A program made the translations under genes and the position numbers. Shown here piece by piece: positions 33,981-57,522 of a DNA stretch of 64,000 bases. Position 1 is the first letter of the stretch, and every line of letters begins with the position of its first letter. The notes beneath the pieces were generated by a model. The model saw nothing but the letters and a program-made list of their open reading frames with translations, did no database searches and was not told the origin of the DNA. This stretch comes from Apostichopus japonicus (Eukaryota > Echinodermata > Holothuroidea > Aspidochirotida > Stichopodidae), in NCBI RefSeq assembly GCF_037975245.1, contig NC_092564.1, positions 9,335,984-9,399,983 on the forward strand, in the 5' to 3' direction.

Positions 33981-35286
33981 TAACACAATTTTTATGCACT
34001 GCTGCATGATGGGATAGGTTTCAAATGTTTAATCTGCTCCTTATTGCTAGTGTCGAGAGGTGGCTTAATGATCAAATATTTATATTGATGATGTAATCGG
34101 CGGGGGGGGGGGGTCGATCAATGGCGTAAGAACTACTTTTCATACACGACACACAGGTCACAGATATTTCTTTCAAATACATTTGACTAAAGCTTATCGT
34201 TTACACAGGCAAGTGGAATTACAACATTTGGCTAAAAAAGCTATGGCCAGACCAAACACAATAGGTACACTGAGCAGTAATATTAGGGGAATTGATAAGA
34301 GGGTAATAATGTAAGCCTATGAACTGGTGGTGGATCTATTAAGTGAGAGGTTAATAAAAAGAATTAAATGTAATCCAATCATTGTTTCTTCTCTCTTTCA
34401 AGAGATAATAACATCAACAGGTTTAAAGGAACAGCTCCATACACAGGAGATCGGTCGAAGAGAAAGTTGGTTTTAGTGGAATCGATTGACCACAAATAAG
34501 GCTATTTATAGCATATCGTCAAACCCCTCCCCTTTTTGGTGGAGAATGGGGAGAGTGGAGAGGGGAGAGGGGAGAGGGGGAGGGGAGATTTTTTCAGAAA
34601 CTTGCATGTTCATGCACATTAAAGGTAAACCGAAATCTGAATACAGCGAGTTAAACGGCTCATACATAGTGTTGTGTTTTCGTTGGTAGGGTTGATTAAT
34701 TAGACATCTCAGGATAATTAGCAATAATCAGAAACACGATTAAGGTCCGATTCGACTCCGATTTCTTGATATTTTCTCTGCATTCGAATATTTACTAGTC
34801 ATCCACTCCCAGAACGTGACTCCTGTCAGAACCCGCAAAGGTCCTTCTAGAAGCTTCGATATGGGTCTCTTGACCAAATCACTTGACATACACAATAATG
34901 AATAATTATGAATCAATAACCAATCACAATACTGTAGATTATCTTTGATTTTACCGAGAGGCATTAGAAATCCTTTACACAACAATAGTGGTTTCTCCCA
35001 CACAAGTTACGTTGCTGAGAGATGTTGAAAATAATTTGAATATGTAGATTTGCGTATAAAGTAATTTGAGATGAGAGGCACCGACATAACACAAACTTGG
35101 TCTCTTTATCATTCTTTGTTTTTCGATGGTTGATTCCAAACCCGTCCACAATCTTAATCACTGATTAATATATTGATAACGATATTAATTGATTATATCA
35201 ACAAAACTACGGTGATGACAACATTAAGTTTGCTACTTTAGTACCATAAATGGCGAGTCATACAACCTATACAGGGCTCTTAGGCC
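33981..35286. other. Intergenic sequence, no gene recognised
   Basis: Contains a G-run at about 34103-34113 and a purine-rich GGGGAGAGG stretch at 34548-34590. No coding segment or complete transposon is visible. Confidence 0.5.
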
Positions 35287-36516
35287 CATGGGGGGGGGCG
35301 AATTGTTTCAAATATGGGGGGGGGACATTTGCTTGGGTGCAGGCGTGTAGCAACTTTCATACCCAAAATTGTTCGCGCGCTTCGTGATATTTTTTTATAT
35401 ATAGATATATGTATAACAATTGGTTATCAATCGATGAGCTCTACAATGAAACTAACCAAACACCTTAGTCGCACATAGAAGATGGACAATTTTCGGTCAT
35501 GTAGCAAGACTCCAGGAGGACGCAGCAAAGGTTGCTTTAAGAGAATAATTGAGACATACTGCTAAACCAGTAGGAAAGCACGTGACTACCTTCTATCAAA
35601 GCGGGGCGCCACCATTGGTTGGTGCGCAGCGTAGAAGAAAATTTCTGGTTTTGATAGCCCCCCAGATCACCGGAAATGGCACTTCTCGGACTTGAAAATT
35701 ACCAACCAGATGTACACTTTTGCCTTAGAACCAAGTTTTTCCTGATAGTTTATTTTTCATCTATAACCTTTTTCAAGATTGTCACCAGTCACACATCATG
35801 TTCGACCTCATCGCATCTCATGTGGATCATTGCTTTTGTAGGTAATTCTACGTAACGGCCCACAAAACCCGTCAGCCCCACTTTTCAAGGTTTTAAGCCC
35901 ATTATTTGTTCAGAATTTGAATAATAAATTCACTTCAAAACAAACCCATAATGTTGCACAAAATTTCATCTATGGACAACCAATATAGAAAAAAAACCTT
36001 AAACCCCTAACAGACCGGTCAAAATTGTACGAGTAGAGGGAAGTATGATGAAGAATGTTGGTCAGGGAATCTTCAAAAATTCAGACACAGTTAATTTATT
36101 GGTGTACAAATATTAAAACCTCTTAAAACGGCTACTATAAAACTTCGATATCATAAAAAAATGCTCAAGGGGGGGGGGGGGGGGTGACCGTCTCCCCTTC
36201 GCCGTACGTACTTACACTCATACACAAGAGATGTACAGACAATATGATAATAATCATGAGTGAAAACATGCTGGACGGTCACAGATCACAGAAACGACCA
36301 CGAAGAGTCATTTACCTCATGCAGCATGTGTTGGATGAAGTTTTAGCCACCGCCAAATATGATTTGGATAAATAACCTCACACATTATTTGCTATTTATA
36401 GCCACACACAAAATTATGCTACCAAATATTGGGGGGATATTTGATACTATATCCCCCACCTAAAATATTGGGGGGACATGTCCCCCGTCCCCCCCCCCAT
36501 GATATCGCCGCCCATG
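35287..36516. mobile_element. hAT-like non-autonomous element (1,230 bp)
   Basis: The element starts CATGGGGGGG and ends GCCGCCCATG. It is flanked by a perfect 8-bp duplication, CTTAGGCC (35279-35286 and 36517-36524). It has the same subterminal G/C-run layout and shared GCGCCACC module (near 35602) as the 788-bp element. A short frame at 36184-36375 inside it matches nothing recognised. Confidence 0.88.
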
Positions 36517-36524
36517 CTTAGGCC

Positions 36525-37449
36525 CCATCCTTGGGTCCGTCCGTGCACTACAACTTAGATGTTTTTCATGTGCTTGGCGTGGAGCAGGTTGAATCCCTAT
36601 GATACAGGCAATTGTGAATTTAGATCGTTGTTTCGATTTACAATAATCACAGGATCATTGCCACGTTACAGATATTACAAAGGAAATGGGCTTAGCCTAA
36701 TTATTCGAAAAATAAGACGAATAGAAGATCCTTGATCAAAATGAGAAGGATTGATGACGAATTTACATTCTTTCTCATTTGGAAAACGAAATATATACTG
36801 TTTTATGCTATTTTGACCTTTTCTTTCTACCGCAAAAACTTGATCAATAAATAATAAAAAAATACAATGGGAAGCACCTATATTAGCAATGTGTTGTCAT
36901 ATCATACATGTGCGTTGCACTCCTCTGTGGAATGGTAACAATCACAGAACGAAGGAATTCTTAACACATTTCATAAGTTTTATACCTATATAGACGATGT
37001 TGTCCGCCATCAAAATCGCTATCAATTTGGTGCAGGAATAAAACTGGTGCATTTTACATTCAAGTTGTGAGATGATCACCTTTCAAGGTCTATGAAATAA
37101 CTAACGACATGTCGGGAGGGGCTGAGGGTTGGATGTACCAGGGCAATTTTGATCCAAAAGTACCCCTAGATCATTTTAATTTTGTAATAAGGTTCAGAGG
37201 CAGTTTTTCCCGTCCTCCGGTGCCCCCGAAACCACACTTGCCCCTTCGATCACGAACGTATTAATAACACATTTTAACACAATTCTGAGAGAAAAAAGTA
37301 CTAGTCACAACAGAATGGTGCAACTTTTCGTTATTAAAAGTCCAAGGGTCATGCAATGAGCTACACATTTCTCTCGGACTGCAGTGTCGTGCACATTCAA
37401 GAGGGACTTGAGAACCAGGGGCCATGCATACCCTCTCCACAAACGTTTA
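36525..37449. other. Intergenic sequence, no gene recognised
   Basis: AT-rich spacer between two hAT-like elements. Nothing else is recognised. Confidence 0.5.
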
Positions 37450-37627
37450 TGTCCACCCATGGGCGTCAATCCAGGGGGGACGGGGGGACACGTCCCCCCC
37501 ACATTTTGATGGATGGGGAAAACAATATCAAATGTCCCCCCCCACACATTTGGAAAAAGAGTAGTGTTGTGGCTCTATTTGGTTACGGCTTACACATCTT
37601 AGGATTCATATCCTCGAATATCACTCA

Positions 37628-37960
37628 ATGTTGCTGAATGGAGAATTCCACCCAGATCTCGTGAGTTGGTACCCTGAGCTCTCCAACAATCTTAAGCTTA
37701 GTCTGCCTTTATTTCGAGGCCAGTTCCATTCGTCGTCGGTTGAAGGGTATAGACAAATATTCAAGTTGATGAATCCAGTGGTACGGGCTATGTTTGGTGA
37801 AGTCGAAGCTCTCTTGCGGTTGCTCCTCGTCTCCTCCGCCAGTTCGACGGAAGCCGAGAGATCTTTTAGTGCTTTGAGGCGTTTGAAGACAAGGCTACGG
37901 AGCACCATGACTCAACAGAGGCTGAACCATGTGATCGTGTTCCATATTCACCGCGCAGGG
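37628..37960 (+). pseudogene. hAT transposase C-terminal (dimerisation) domain fragment
   Basis: The segment reads ...RLLLVSSASSTEAERSFSAL then RRLKTRLRSTMTQQRLNHVI and ends HIHR. The S-(S/T)-x-x-ERSFS-LRR-K-LR-TM-Q-RL pattern is the signature of the C-terminal dimerisation region of hAT transposases, common in ZMYM1-like and hAT proteins. The catalytic core and BED zinc finger are not found beside it, so this is a remnant. The frame continues to 38008 with non-homologous residues. It lies inside the 3.6-kb hAT element. Confidence 0.9.
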
Positions 37961-38203
37961 ACGTCGTTAGAGGGGGTGTGGGTGTGTCTCACCCCCAAGC
38001 CATGGTAAAACTGACGCTAGTTGGAAAATTGGAGTGTGACAGTCGGAATTTCCGACTGTCGCACTCTAGTTTATCTAGGCCTTTTCATGTAATTTTTTTT
38101 TTTTTAATTTTGGTCAAAATTGACCTTTAACCTGCAGTCAAAACCGTACAAAACTTCTTATGATTTTGAATACTACAAAAAATGCCTAATAGAACTACCG
38201 TCA

Positions 38204-38540
38204 TAGGCGTAGGAGCCCAATTTGTTTTGTGGGGGGGGGGGGGGGGGGGGTTGTAACGACTTGCCCGAAAAATATAAGCAAAATTTTTCGCGCGCTACGC
38301 GCGCATCACACATGATCATGTGCATATCATACAGGCATGCATCGGTTTTTACATCGCATGCAAATAGCATACAATCATTTTCCGTTTTATTACCCTTCCG
38401 TATTGGTGATAATTGTTGGGTAATAATAATATCAGTATAACCACTGAAAAACACATTGCAAATTATCCAAAAAGCTATCAGCATATTGCCCGAATTTCAC
38501 AAAAATATTTGGTTGGGGTGGGGGGGGGGGCCAATAAGTT
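38204..38540. mobile_element. CATAGGCGTA-family element, right end not found
   Basis: It starts CATAGGCGTAGGAGCCC, then a long G-run, then a body clearly similar (in the opposite orientation) to the complete element at 55425-55745, including ATTACCCTTCC and AAAAACACATTGCAAATTAT. No matching right terminus or duplication was found, so the end is approximate. Confidence 0.7.
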
Positions 38541-39272
38541 TTTGAAATGAGTGCCAGTGGGTACAAATGTATCGCAACAAGTTCGTAACAGAAGTGCAGT
38601 CGCGAAAGATTGGGTTTTCTGACTGACACTGACCGTATCGTTGACAAGTAGCGAGAGGGTGGGGGGTACAAAGCAGCAGTTGGAATTTTCTGGCTTCAAA
38701 ACCGATTTTCAGCCACTACACCCCCCCCCCCCCCCCCAATCATCAGGCCTTAGCTACGTCCTTGGGTACATGGTGGTTACATAGTACGCTCCGACCAGAA
38801 TTCACCCGATAACCAGATGCAAATCCACCTAGCAACCGAGGTAACTTGCTTGAGGACTCCAACGAACAACCACTGATTTATTTTCATGCCTTCATCACTT
38901 TAGCCACCACTCACATGGGACCTATTCTAAGTCTGACGATACATGCGCATGTGTGAGGTCCTGAAAACATAATACAAGTTGTTTGTCTTGCTATCCTTGT
39001 TTTCAAATTTCATGTAAATGTATTCTTGTAGACCTAGCAACCTGGTTTAACATGCTGGCGCCAAATTTGCGCTAAGCTTGCTATACGAACTCGGATATGG
39101 GCTGTGCCTTATTAGTTAGTTATTTAAATTATTAATAATGGCGTATGAGGAAATGCACCATTTTGTGGTATGACTCCCAGGACAGAAAGTCGAGAAACTC
39201 ACATGCAGTCGCGGCGGATAGCTTCCTTCGCCTATATGTCCGGGAAAATTTTGGGACATCGTTCCTATAGAC

Positions 39273-39626
39273 CAGGGGTGGGCAACCTGCGGGCCACATG
39301 CGGCCCGCCAGTGATTTTTTTTTTTGCGGCCCGTGAGATGTCTCAAGAAAAAGAAAACAATCAATCTATTTTGCATCATCACCAAAAACGAGCTAGCTGC
39401 TTAGAATTTATCTGCACTTATGATGCTGTCAGGTTGGTCTATTATCACCATTAATTATCAACAGGACTGTATTGACATTATGGTTGTGTGAATACACACA
39501 CCTATTGCTTGAACGTCATCGGAATCAAAGGTTTGAAATCAGCAGCAGGCCGTTGGTTAGGTGCGGCCCTGTCAATCTTTCACTCCTAAAATCTGGCCCA
39601 TTCATTCAAAAGGTTGCCCACCCCTG
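39273..39626. mobile_element. hAT-type MITE (354 bp), nested
   Basis: Termini CAGGGGTGGGCAACC and GGTTGCCCACCCCTG are perfect inverted repeats, and CAGGGGTGGGCAACC with a following GCGGCCC-rich segment is a well-known hAT end type. The flanks CTATAGAC and CAATAGGC match at six of eight positions, an aged 8-bp duplication. Inserted within the 3.6-kb hAT element. Confidence 0.85.
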
Positions 39627-41129
39627 CAATAGGCCTATATCTGAGGCCCTGGGGTCAGTGGAGTCGTGCCCATTGGGGCCCGGGGGCACAAACCCCCCCC
39701 CCCAAAAAAAAATCAAAGGTGTCATAAAATTTTGTCATAATTTAAAAAAAAAGTGTTTTCGAAATCGAAAAGTAGACTAAATATTCAATTGCTCTTTGAT
39801 GGTCGTTGCGGATTTTCCACACACATCAAAGACGGCATATCGGGATTAGTAATGCCATTACCTTTGAATATGTTTGTCCTAAGCTCGCGTTTGGTACGGT
39901 CTCAATTAACCTGGAAAATAATCACTTCGTTATCGCGCGTTTTACCTTAGGTTTCGCTACTTTCACTTTTTCTGCCCATGTTGTCAAACGGCATGGCTTT
40001 TTCTTCACCCAGTCACCACTTCTCACGGGCATGGGCGGCAAGGGCGGCGGAACCGGGGGCACAGGGGGCACGTTCCCCCACTTTTCCCCAGGTTAAAAAT
40101 GTGCCCATTTTCTACATAAAAATTGAGGTGTCTCAAGTTAGCAAGAGGCCAGGGAACCAGAATGAACACTCGGGAAGGGCCTTTTTCCGGCCATCTGAGG
40201 GGTTTGTAAAACCAAAAATTTTCTACTACGCTCTGCGCCAACCGATGGTGGCGCTCCGCTCAGATAGTCGTGCATACAACTTTTAACTCCTGGCTACGCC
40301 TCTGACTCTTAGTGAATTTCTGTGGGTCAAACTCAAAACTATTTCGAATGAAACAAATTTGTTAAGATATTAACAAGAAATAAACTCTACTTTGGAAGAT
40401 TCCTACATTAGCAATTAGCATGATATCGCCTCATTTTGTCTCAAAAGAAAACTTAATTGTTCCTTGTTTCCCAATTTGCACATTGGATATTGCAGTGCTA
40501 GTATGCATATTTTCCTTGAGAGGGGGGGGGGCGTTGATGGAGTGATGTGTGTACACAAATAAGATAATACAATAAGAGTTGTAAAGGGTACTAAATATAA
40601 GGCTGCATCAGTCCAATCGAATTGCTGCAAAGTGCCCTTTGATGTCGGTGCCCCCCCCCCAGATTAAAAGTGCTTCCGCCGCCCTTTATGGGCGGTGATC
40701 ATGGATCAGCCAACACGAAAATGTTTCGATATCTTAAATGTTGGGCGCTTCTGGGAGACGAGGAATTGGTAAACTTAGGAATAAATGGCGATCCCTTCCT
40801 TCGAGAATATTTCCCAAAATAAAAATTTGCCGGAAATTTTTATCAATTTTAGGGGTGTTGCTTTCTGCCATAATGCACGGGAAGTGCCGTTTCCTGCAAT
40901 CTGAGGGATCTGCCAGAAGAAAAATTTTCTTGTACGCTGCTCGCCAACCGATGGTGGCGCTCCGCTTAGATAGTACTTACGGCCGGAATACTCGAATCGA
41001 TTCCGTCCCCCCCACGTTTCAAATCGGATTGACGCCCCTGTGTCCACCGGAGGGTTGTGACCTGCTTCCCCCACGAGTATCTACTTCCGGGTTTCTCTAT
41101 TTCGACTCTGCTGCTACACCTACCGTGTA

Positions 41130-41600
41130 ACATTTTACCTAAGGGGAGTTAATTTCACTTAAGCTTAATTTTATTTTACTTAGTAAATATTATTCTACTT
41201 AAGCTGAATAACTAGTGACTTTAAGTAACATACAAAGCTTAACTCAAATATAATATATTACTCAAGAGTCATTAATTTAGCTTAAGCTTAAGCTTCCATT
41301 TGACTGAAGTGGAATTAATTCTACTAAAGTAGAATAGAGACGTAAATGTTAAAACGGCTTGCAATACGTGTGTATGGCAAAATGCAATTTAGCTTATGTG
41401 GAATCAAAATATAGGCCATGTATGCCATTTCCTTCTATGCTTAAGTGAAATTATATTCCACTGAAGTAATTAGAGCATTTGTATTCTACTTAGGTGAAAT
41501 TCTACCTTTTGTTAAGTGTAATACATTTTACTAAGGTCGATTACTTATTCACTTTAGTTGATTTAAATTCGACTTAATTAAGTAGAATTGGGAGCAAACT
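41130..41600. repeat. Cluster of degenerate palindromes around ACTTAAGT
   Basis: Short imperfect palindromes of the form TTCTACTTAAGTAGAA, in variable spacing and with many substitutions (CTTAAGC, ACTTAGG, ACTTAATTAAGT), fill about 470 bp. Two direct copies of GTTAAAACGGCTTGC lie at about 41348 and 41601. A similar cluster is at 46640-47080. Confidence 0.6.
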
Positions 41601-42211
41601 GTTAAAACGGCTTGCCATAATGTGCGATGACCGCAACTTCAGTGCACTTGTCTTAGCAACGTATGACGCTCAATGCCCTTCTACCATAGAAATTGATATA
41701 ATAAGGATTCTAGGCCTATATCATTGAATCTGTTTCAACCATCGAGGTAAATGAATCTTTTCAACGCCAAGGGTGTGCTGTCAGTAATACTAAACTATTC
41801 TCTACATAGGCCTATCACCGATCATGGACCGAAGACGAGCCGCCTTTGGTCCATATTCTTCATTAGGACTCAATAATGTAATTGAAAGCCAGTACTTTTG
41901 CGATCTTGCTCAAATTTAAGCGGTTGGTTTGATCTTAACCGCAGCTTTTATCCTTGTTGGTATCGATTTCAACGGTACCAGTTCAGCGAAATCGCGATCG
42001 GTTTTCGATCAAAACTGCAAAGGCTACACTTCCGATGATTAACTGTACAGGATGCTGTCATTATTTCAAGAACGTTTTTCAGAATTCAATTCCAGTTCCT
42101 ACATCTTTGCATGTTATAAAACTTCTGCAAAAGGAAATAAGTGAACTGAACGTTAGATCTAGCATATAGGGCTAGGCTGATGTAACTTGTAGTTACTACT
42201 TGTAGTTTTAT

Positions 42212-42488
42212 GGCCGTGGCTATTCTTACGACGAGTCGTAACAATTATTTATAAACTATTCTTACGACAAAGGCAAATTCAAGCGCAGTAAAGTAAATAA
42301 AGCAACTGCGCATGTAGTAGGGGTAACCCTAAACATAACCCTAAACCTCAATCCTAACCCTTACCCTAACCCTAACCGGAAATTATTGTTTCTCCTCGTC
42401 GTAAAAATAGTACTCCTGGTCATGAAAATAGCAACTGCGCATGCGTAGTCGGGAATTATTCTTACGACTAGTCGTAACAATAGCCACT
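42212..42488. mobile_element. MITE-like inverted-repeat element with telomere-like core
   Basis: Near-inverted ends (GTGGCTATTCTTACGAC at the left; GTCGTAACAATAGCCAC at the right) enclose about 280 bp. A 12-bp direct repeat, TTGTAGTTTTAT, flanks it (42200-42211 and 42489-42500). Internally, GCAACTGCGCATG occurs twice, and CCCTAA-type repeats lie at about 42326-42378. The superfamily is uncertain. Confidence 0.7.
42326..42378. repeat. Interstitial telomere-like (CCCTAA)n stretch, degenerate
   Basis: About 50 bases of ACCCTAA-type repeats with several interruptions. It lies inside the inverted-repeat element, so it is not a chromosome end. Confidence 0.75.
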
Positions 42489-42500
42489 TTGTAGTTTTAT

Positions 42501-45500
42501 ACCTACAGGCTACAGCTAATAGGCTCTAGTCTAACAGGCCCACAGTAAGTTGGATAAGCCTCCTTGCCTAGGCTAGACTTTGTAAAAGTAATCATACCCA
42601 GATGCTAGATGAAGTCCTGATTGTCTTAACTCTAGGTATAATTGAGACTAGGAACTTGACAGTAGCATGATTGGTTACGCCTGAACACAACGCAGCAGCT
42701 TAGCCAGGGGGAGGGGTCAGCGTGTCAGAAATTATTGTGGGCGACACAGTGGCTACAAAAATAATTGCACACACATAAAATGGTATATGTAGGTTTTAAC
42801 CAAATTAAATGTCCCCCTAGCTACCCCCCCACCCCCAAAAAACATCCAAATTGAGACGGAGGATAGAGCAGGAACGCCCCTATGGCACACAGAATATGAG
42901 ATCATTTCTACTTAGGTATAGTCAGTATTGCAAAGTACGGACACCCCTAAGAAATCCATGATTTCACTATGACAACCTACAGCAAGAGCCAATTTCACAA
43001 AAAAACTACGGAGCTACAGTTATTTTCTCTCCAAAATGACCATGTGCAAGTATGTATTTACATTTGTCAATAAAAGGAAGTTATAGTTTTGGCATGTTTT
43101 AAAGGGTGTGAAGACTCGCGCACAAAGAAACGTCTCATGTCGGTAATCTGACCTAGTTTCGAATGAGGTGTAACAGAAATGTTATACACCACCATCGATT
43201 CCAGAAAATACACACATAGCTTGCTACTGTCGGTAACTAGACACTAATGTACAGTCAATACATACAGCTACAGTCAACACCCACAACACAGTGCACAAAG
43301 CAGCGATGGACATCTCAGGTCTAGATAAAAGATAACAAGGTATCACGTTTCATTACTGTCTGCATTTTGTAGCGACAAGAAAGAAGCTTCACTTGCAAGC
43401 AACGGAAAGTTAACTTTTTTGCATCGCGGCACACGGTTTGGGGCTAGTCTTCAATGCCTTTAAGGCTTAGGTGTCCGAACTTCGTAGTGTCCATGCTACA
43501 TGTACATTTATATATGCTGAAAATTCTTCAACATTGTTTTATTTTTGTCAAACTCTCAGTGAATGAGGAAGAAATATACTTATCCTTACCACCAAACAAA
43601 CTAGATGATATGTAGAGCTACAACCTTTACTGAAATGTTGATCAAACACTGTCTAGAGGTTAGCAATTTAAGCAAAGCTTCATTGAAGTCAGATTGAGAT
43701 ACAAATTGCAAAAGGTGCTCAATTTCCTAAAAACCTTTAAAAAAATATCACATGTAAACCAAGAATCTGAAACATATCTTTCTATTGAAATAATAAATAG
43801 AACTACAAATTAAAATGCCAGGCCTATCGATGTTTGACAAAATGACTGATGAAACAACATGATGCAGTCAGACAGTATTAAATGTAGCCACGAACGCGAC
43901 TTCTTTATCAATGTGAGAATGCCATCATTTAGTGGGGCCATTTTGTTTGCGCCGGCCTCACAACTAGAAAAATTACACACACTCCTGCCATTTCATTGTC
44001 ACTAATTAATGATAAAAATTTCAGTTCCAGGGATCAAAAGAATATGATGGCTAGGGAAAGACCTAGTGTGATATTCCTAGGCAAGACAAAATATTTCTAA
44101 ACTATCGCAGCACTAATGGCTTTATTCAGACCCTTTCATTCTTAGTGAGATTAGAATTTTCAGTCAAAAATCAGAATTCATGTGTTATTTCTGGCCAAGC
44201 ACTGAAGTTAGGCAGCCAGGCAAGTAAAATTGTTAACCCCAGTGGCATGCACAGGATTTCGAAGGTGGGGGGGGGGATTTTGGTATCAGAAAACATTCAG
44301 AGATATAGAATGAAATTGGAGCATTCTGAGGTATACTTAGACTATGAGTTGGGTCTAAAGATGAAGCCCTTAATGCAAGGTTATGCTTATAAATACTTTG
44401 TGTGGAGCTGAAATGGGGGAGGGTGGAAGGAGTCATTTTCTGTCCTAGCTGAATGCTTACTTCCCCAAATCTTCTCCACACCTATCTGTCTTTGTCCTTT
44501 TCCAGTTTATTCCCTACCCCATTCCTTTAATCCTCTCTTTGTCCCTCCACTGTTCATCTCCTACCTCTCCTCTTCCCCTGTTGCTTTCTTATCTCCATCC
44601 CTTGCCTTCTAATCCCCTTTCATCTATCTCATTGTGTTTACCGTGCTCATTAACCTGTCTGTATTCTGTGCGTGTTTTTGTCCCTCCTGTTACTGTTACT
44701 TGTCATTTAATAGCCTTTGAAGAAGATCCTGCTAGGATCGAAACGTCAGGCCAACTTACTTTTATACATTCCCCAAATCTTGACCTGACAATATGAGCTG
44801 CACCCCCTCCCCATTTGCCTGTGCCACTGTATCACAGGCCTGACTATTTTAATGGCTGTTAAGTACCCAATCAGGGTGAAGAGTATGGTTTCCACACTTG
44901 GTGGTAATAAGTGCCAAGCACTGTGGGTTCAGCTCCAGTTGGTATTCATATTACATTACATGAAACCACAGGATGACACAGGATGTTTTATCCAACACAA
45001 CACTGGGCATGTTGTGGGATGTGTAATGTCAAGAACATTCACAATTCAAAAACTTACTTTTAATGAAAGTCAACTCTTTAATTTTAGGTGCCATTAGCTA
45101 ACCACCTCTCTCAACGAGCTCTTAAATTTGTACGTGCTTATAGCAAGTAACGACACTATTCTGTATCTGAAATATAATGTAATATATCTGTAATATTTGC
45201 ATTTAACTAGATGCAGGATTCAACTTGTGATTCCATCTTTGTCCAACCATGGAGGTTTTACCTCCATGGTCCAACTACCCGGTAAATCAGAAAATGTGTC
45301 GTGTTTGACCAGCAGCAAGTTAAATAAACAGTTCTGTATGTGCTGCCAGGGGCATAACTTTGTTATGTGTTCTGATTAGCACTACAGCTATGGGAAATAG
45401 GGCAAGTGTCTGTCCTTATTCATCTGTCTGTGGCTGATGAAATAACAACATGCATTCCCTTATTCATCCAGAAGCCAGATAAATAGTTGAGAGCTCTACA

Positions 45501-45673
45501 CCTTTTATGTTCGGCTGCTGGGTAAATAGCATCACACGTTCCAAGAATTAGACACGGAACAAATCAAGAACAACAAAATGTACATGAATACATAGCATAT
45601 GCTAGCTAGACCTACTTATAAACAAAGCTGCTTTGGCATTTTTTCAATTTTTCATTTATTTCCTTCAAAACAG
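42501..45673. other. Intergenic sequence upstream of the RNF32-like gene, mostly unassigned
   Basis: No coding exon is recognised, although the RNF32 first exon or exons should lie here. A possible element (CAGTGGCA at 44240 to TGCCACTG at 44829) lacks a clear duplication. It contains a motif, TGAAGAAGATCCTG with GGATCGAAACGTC (44718-44748), of the kind found in Penelope-like elements. A 10-bp perfect hairpin (ACCATGGAGG, loop TTTTA) lies at 45246-45270. Confidence 0.5.
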
Positions 45674-56104
<10,431 letters not shown>

Positions 56105-57277
56105 ACTGCCATCTGTGTTAAACTGTTAACAATTTTTGACCATGGATTAAAATTGTATGATCCAGTATTCAGGATGTATGTATGGAATTATGAATTCACC
56201 CACCAAAGCACCCTCACCAATTCAGCCAGCCATGAACAAATATTTTCATGACCTTAAAATGTTGATCTTTTGAATATATACATTATTCCACATTTTGGAA
56301 ACAACGTTCGATGACAATGGACCAAGGTGAAATGTGTTAGTCAACCAGATGTTTGCAAGTGTGATTTACAGGAACTAATCTCAGATTAACAGTGACTCTT
56401 TTTTGGCATCAACTGTAAATTCAGAAGTATTTTATGGTGACTTTATGCTGGAATTTATAAGAAAGAGACATTTTCTAGAACTGTTTCATGAGTACTGTAC
56501 ATCAAATCTTTTACATGTAACAATTTTTGCCTAAGCTTTTTACCAAACATTTAAGATAATATTTGTACATATTGAAAGAGGGGGGGAAAAAAAAACACAA
56601 GCCCATGCAACAATTGAAGTGAGAATCCTGAAGCTTGCATGACATTGAAATAGCCGGCTTTAAACAGTGACGGTCACTCTTAATTCAATGAAGCCACATA
56701 TTTCGTATCCAGAGGGCCAGACCCATCTGAAGGGCCATACCGTATGCGCTTCCATTTATCAGGTGAAAACCAAATCTCATCACCTAATTGTTGCAAGTGT
56801 TGAATTGCTGTGAATGTAGCAGCTTATAATATTGAATGATATTATCATTACAGATTAAATCCGCAACCCTGATCATATTTTGCTTATAGGAGAGACGAAT
56901 CCCAACTAACGACTTTAAGGGATATTTCCGTGGTTATAGGTTGATTGTTTAATAAAGATGCTGGTCATTTTCTGTCACTTCAGGTAAACACCACATCCTC
57001 ATAGCTCTATGTATTGCAAAGATAATCGTGAATGATGTCATCATGGCAATTCAGCTGAAAATATTTTGCTTTTCTGTTATATATATTTAACTCACTTTAT
57101 CCACAGAGGAAAAAATACTCCCTAATGCCACTTTTTAAAGCATAGTTTATAATATTTTCTGTCAATGTGAAACCTCTTTAAAGCTTATATATATATATAT
57201 AGCTAATAATATCAGCATAATACATATTTTTTTGATTGGAATATGAGCATCAAAGGTCATTAATTCTTACGAGTACC

Positions 57278-57280
<3 letters not shown>
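56105..57280 (+). other. RNF32-like 3' UTR and intergenic spacer
   Basis: ATTAAA lies about 40 bp after the stop and a canonical AATAAA at 56951-56956. Which one is used cannot be told from sequence. No other gene is recognised. Confidence 0.5.
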
Positions 57281-57283
<3 letters not shown>

Positions 57284-57320
<37 letters not shown>

Positions 57321-57427
57321 TATATATATATATAGATATATATATATATGTAATTGAAATCGTAGTGAGTTGAAAAATCCAGAACAGTGAAAAACTTCCA
57401 GCCTCCACCAGGATTTGACCCGGGCCT

Positions 57428-57520
<93 letters not shown>
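57284..57520. repeat. (TA)n microsatellites flanking a truncated SINE
   Basis: TA repeats at about 57284-57350 and 57433-57520 flank a minus-strand piece (about 57349-57427) matching the tail and B-box side of the SINE found at 8579. That family's TA-rich tail explains one of the two tracts. Confidence 0.85.

Positions 57521-57522
<2 letters not shown>

Larger units (their letters stand above)
37458..41040. mobile_element. hAT element (3.6 kb) with transposase remnant and nested insertions
   Basis: The left terminus is CATGGGCGTCAATCC and the right terminus GGATTGACGCCCCTG, inverted copies with one mismatch. The flanks carry a perfect 8-bp duplication, TGTCCACC, at 37450-37457 and 41041-41048. 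The left part holds a hAT dimerisation-domain fragment at 37628-37960. At least one other complete inverted-repeat element (39273-39626) and pieces of further families (from 38204 and 40028) are nested inside. This makes it the likely relative of the two smaller CATGGG elements. Confidence 0.88.

Noticed and set aside
45246-45270. A perfect 10-bp hairpin as a regulatory RNA
   Set aside because: It is short, isolated and in intergenic sequence; chance or a transposon footprint is as likely.
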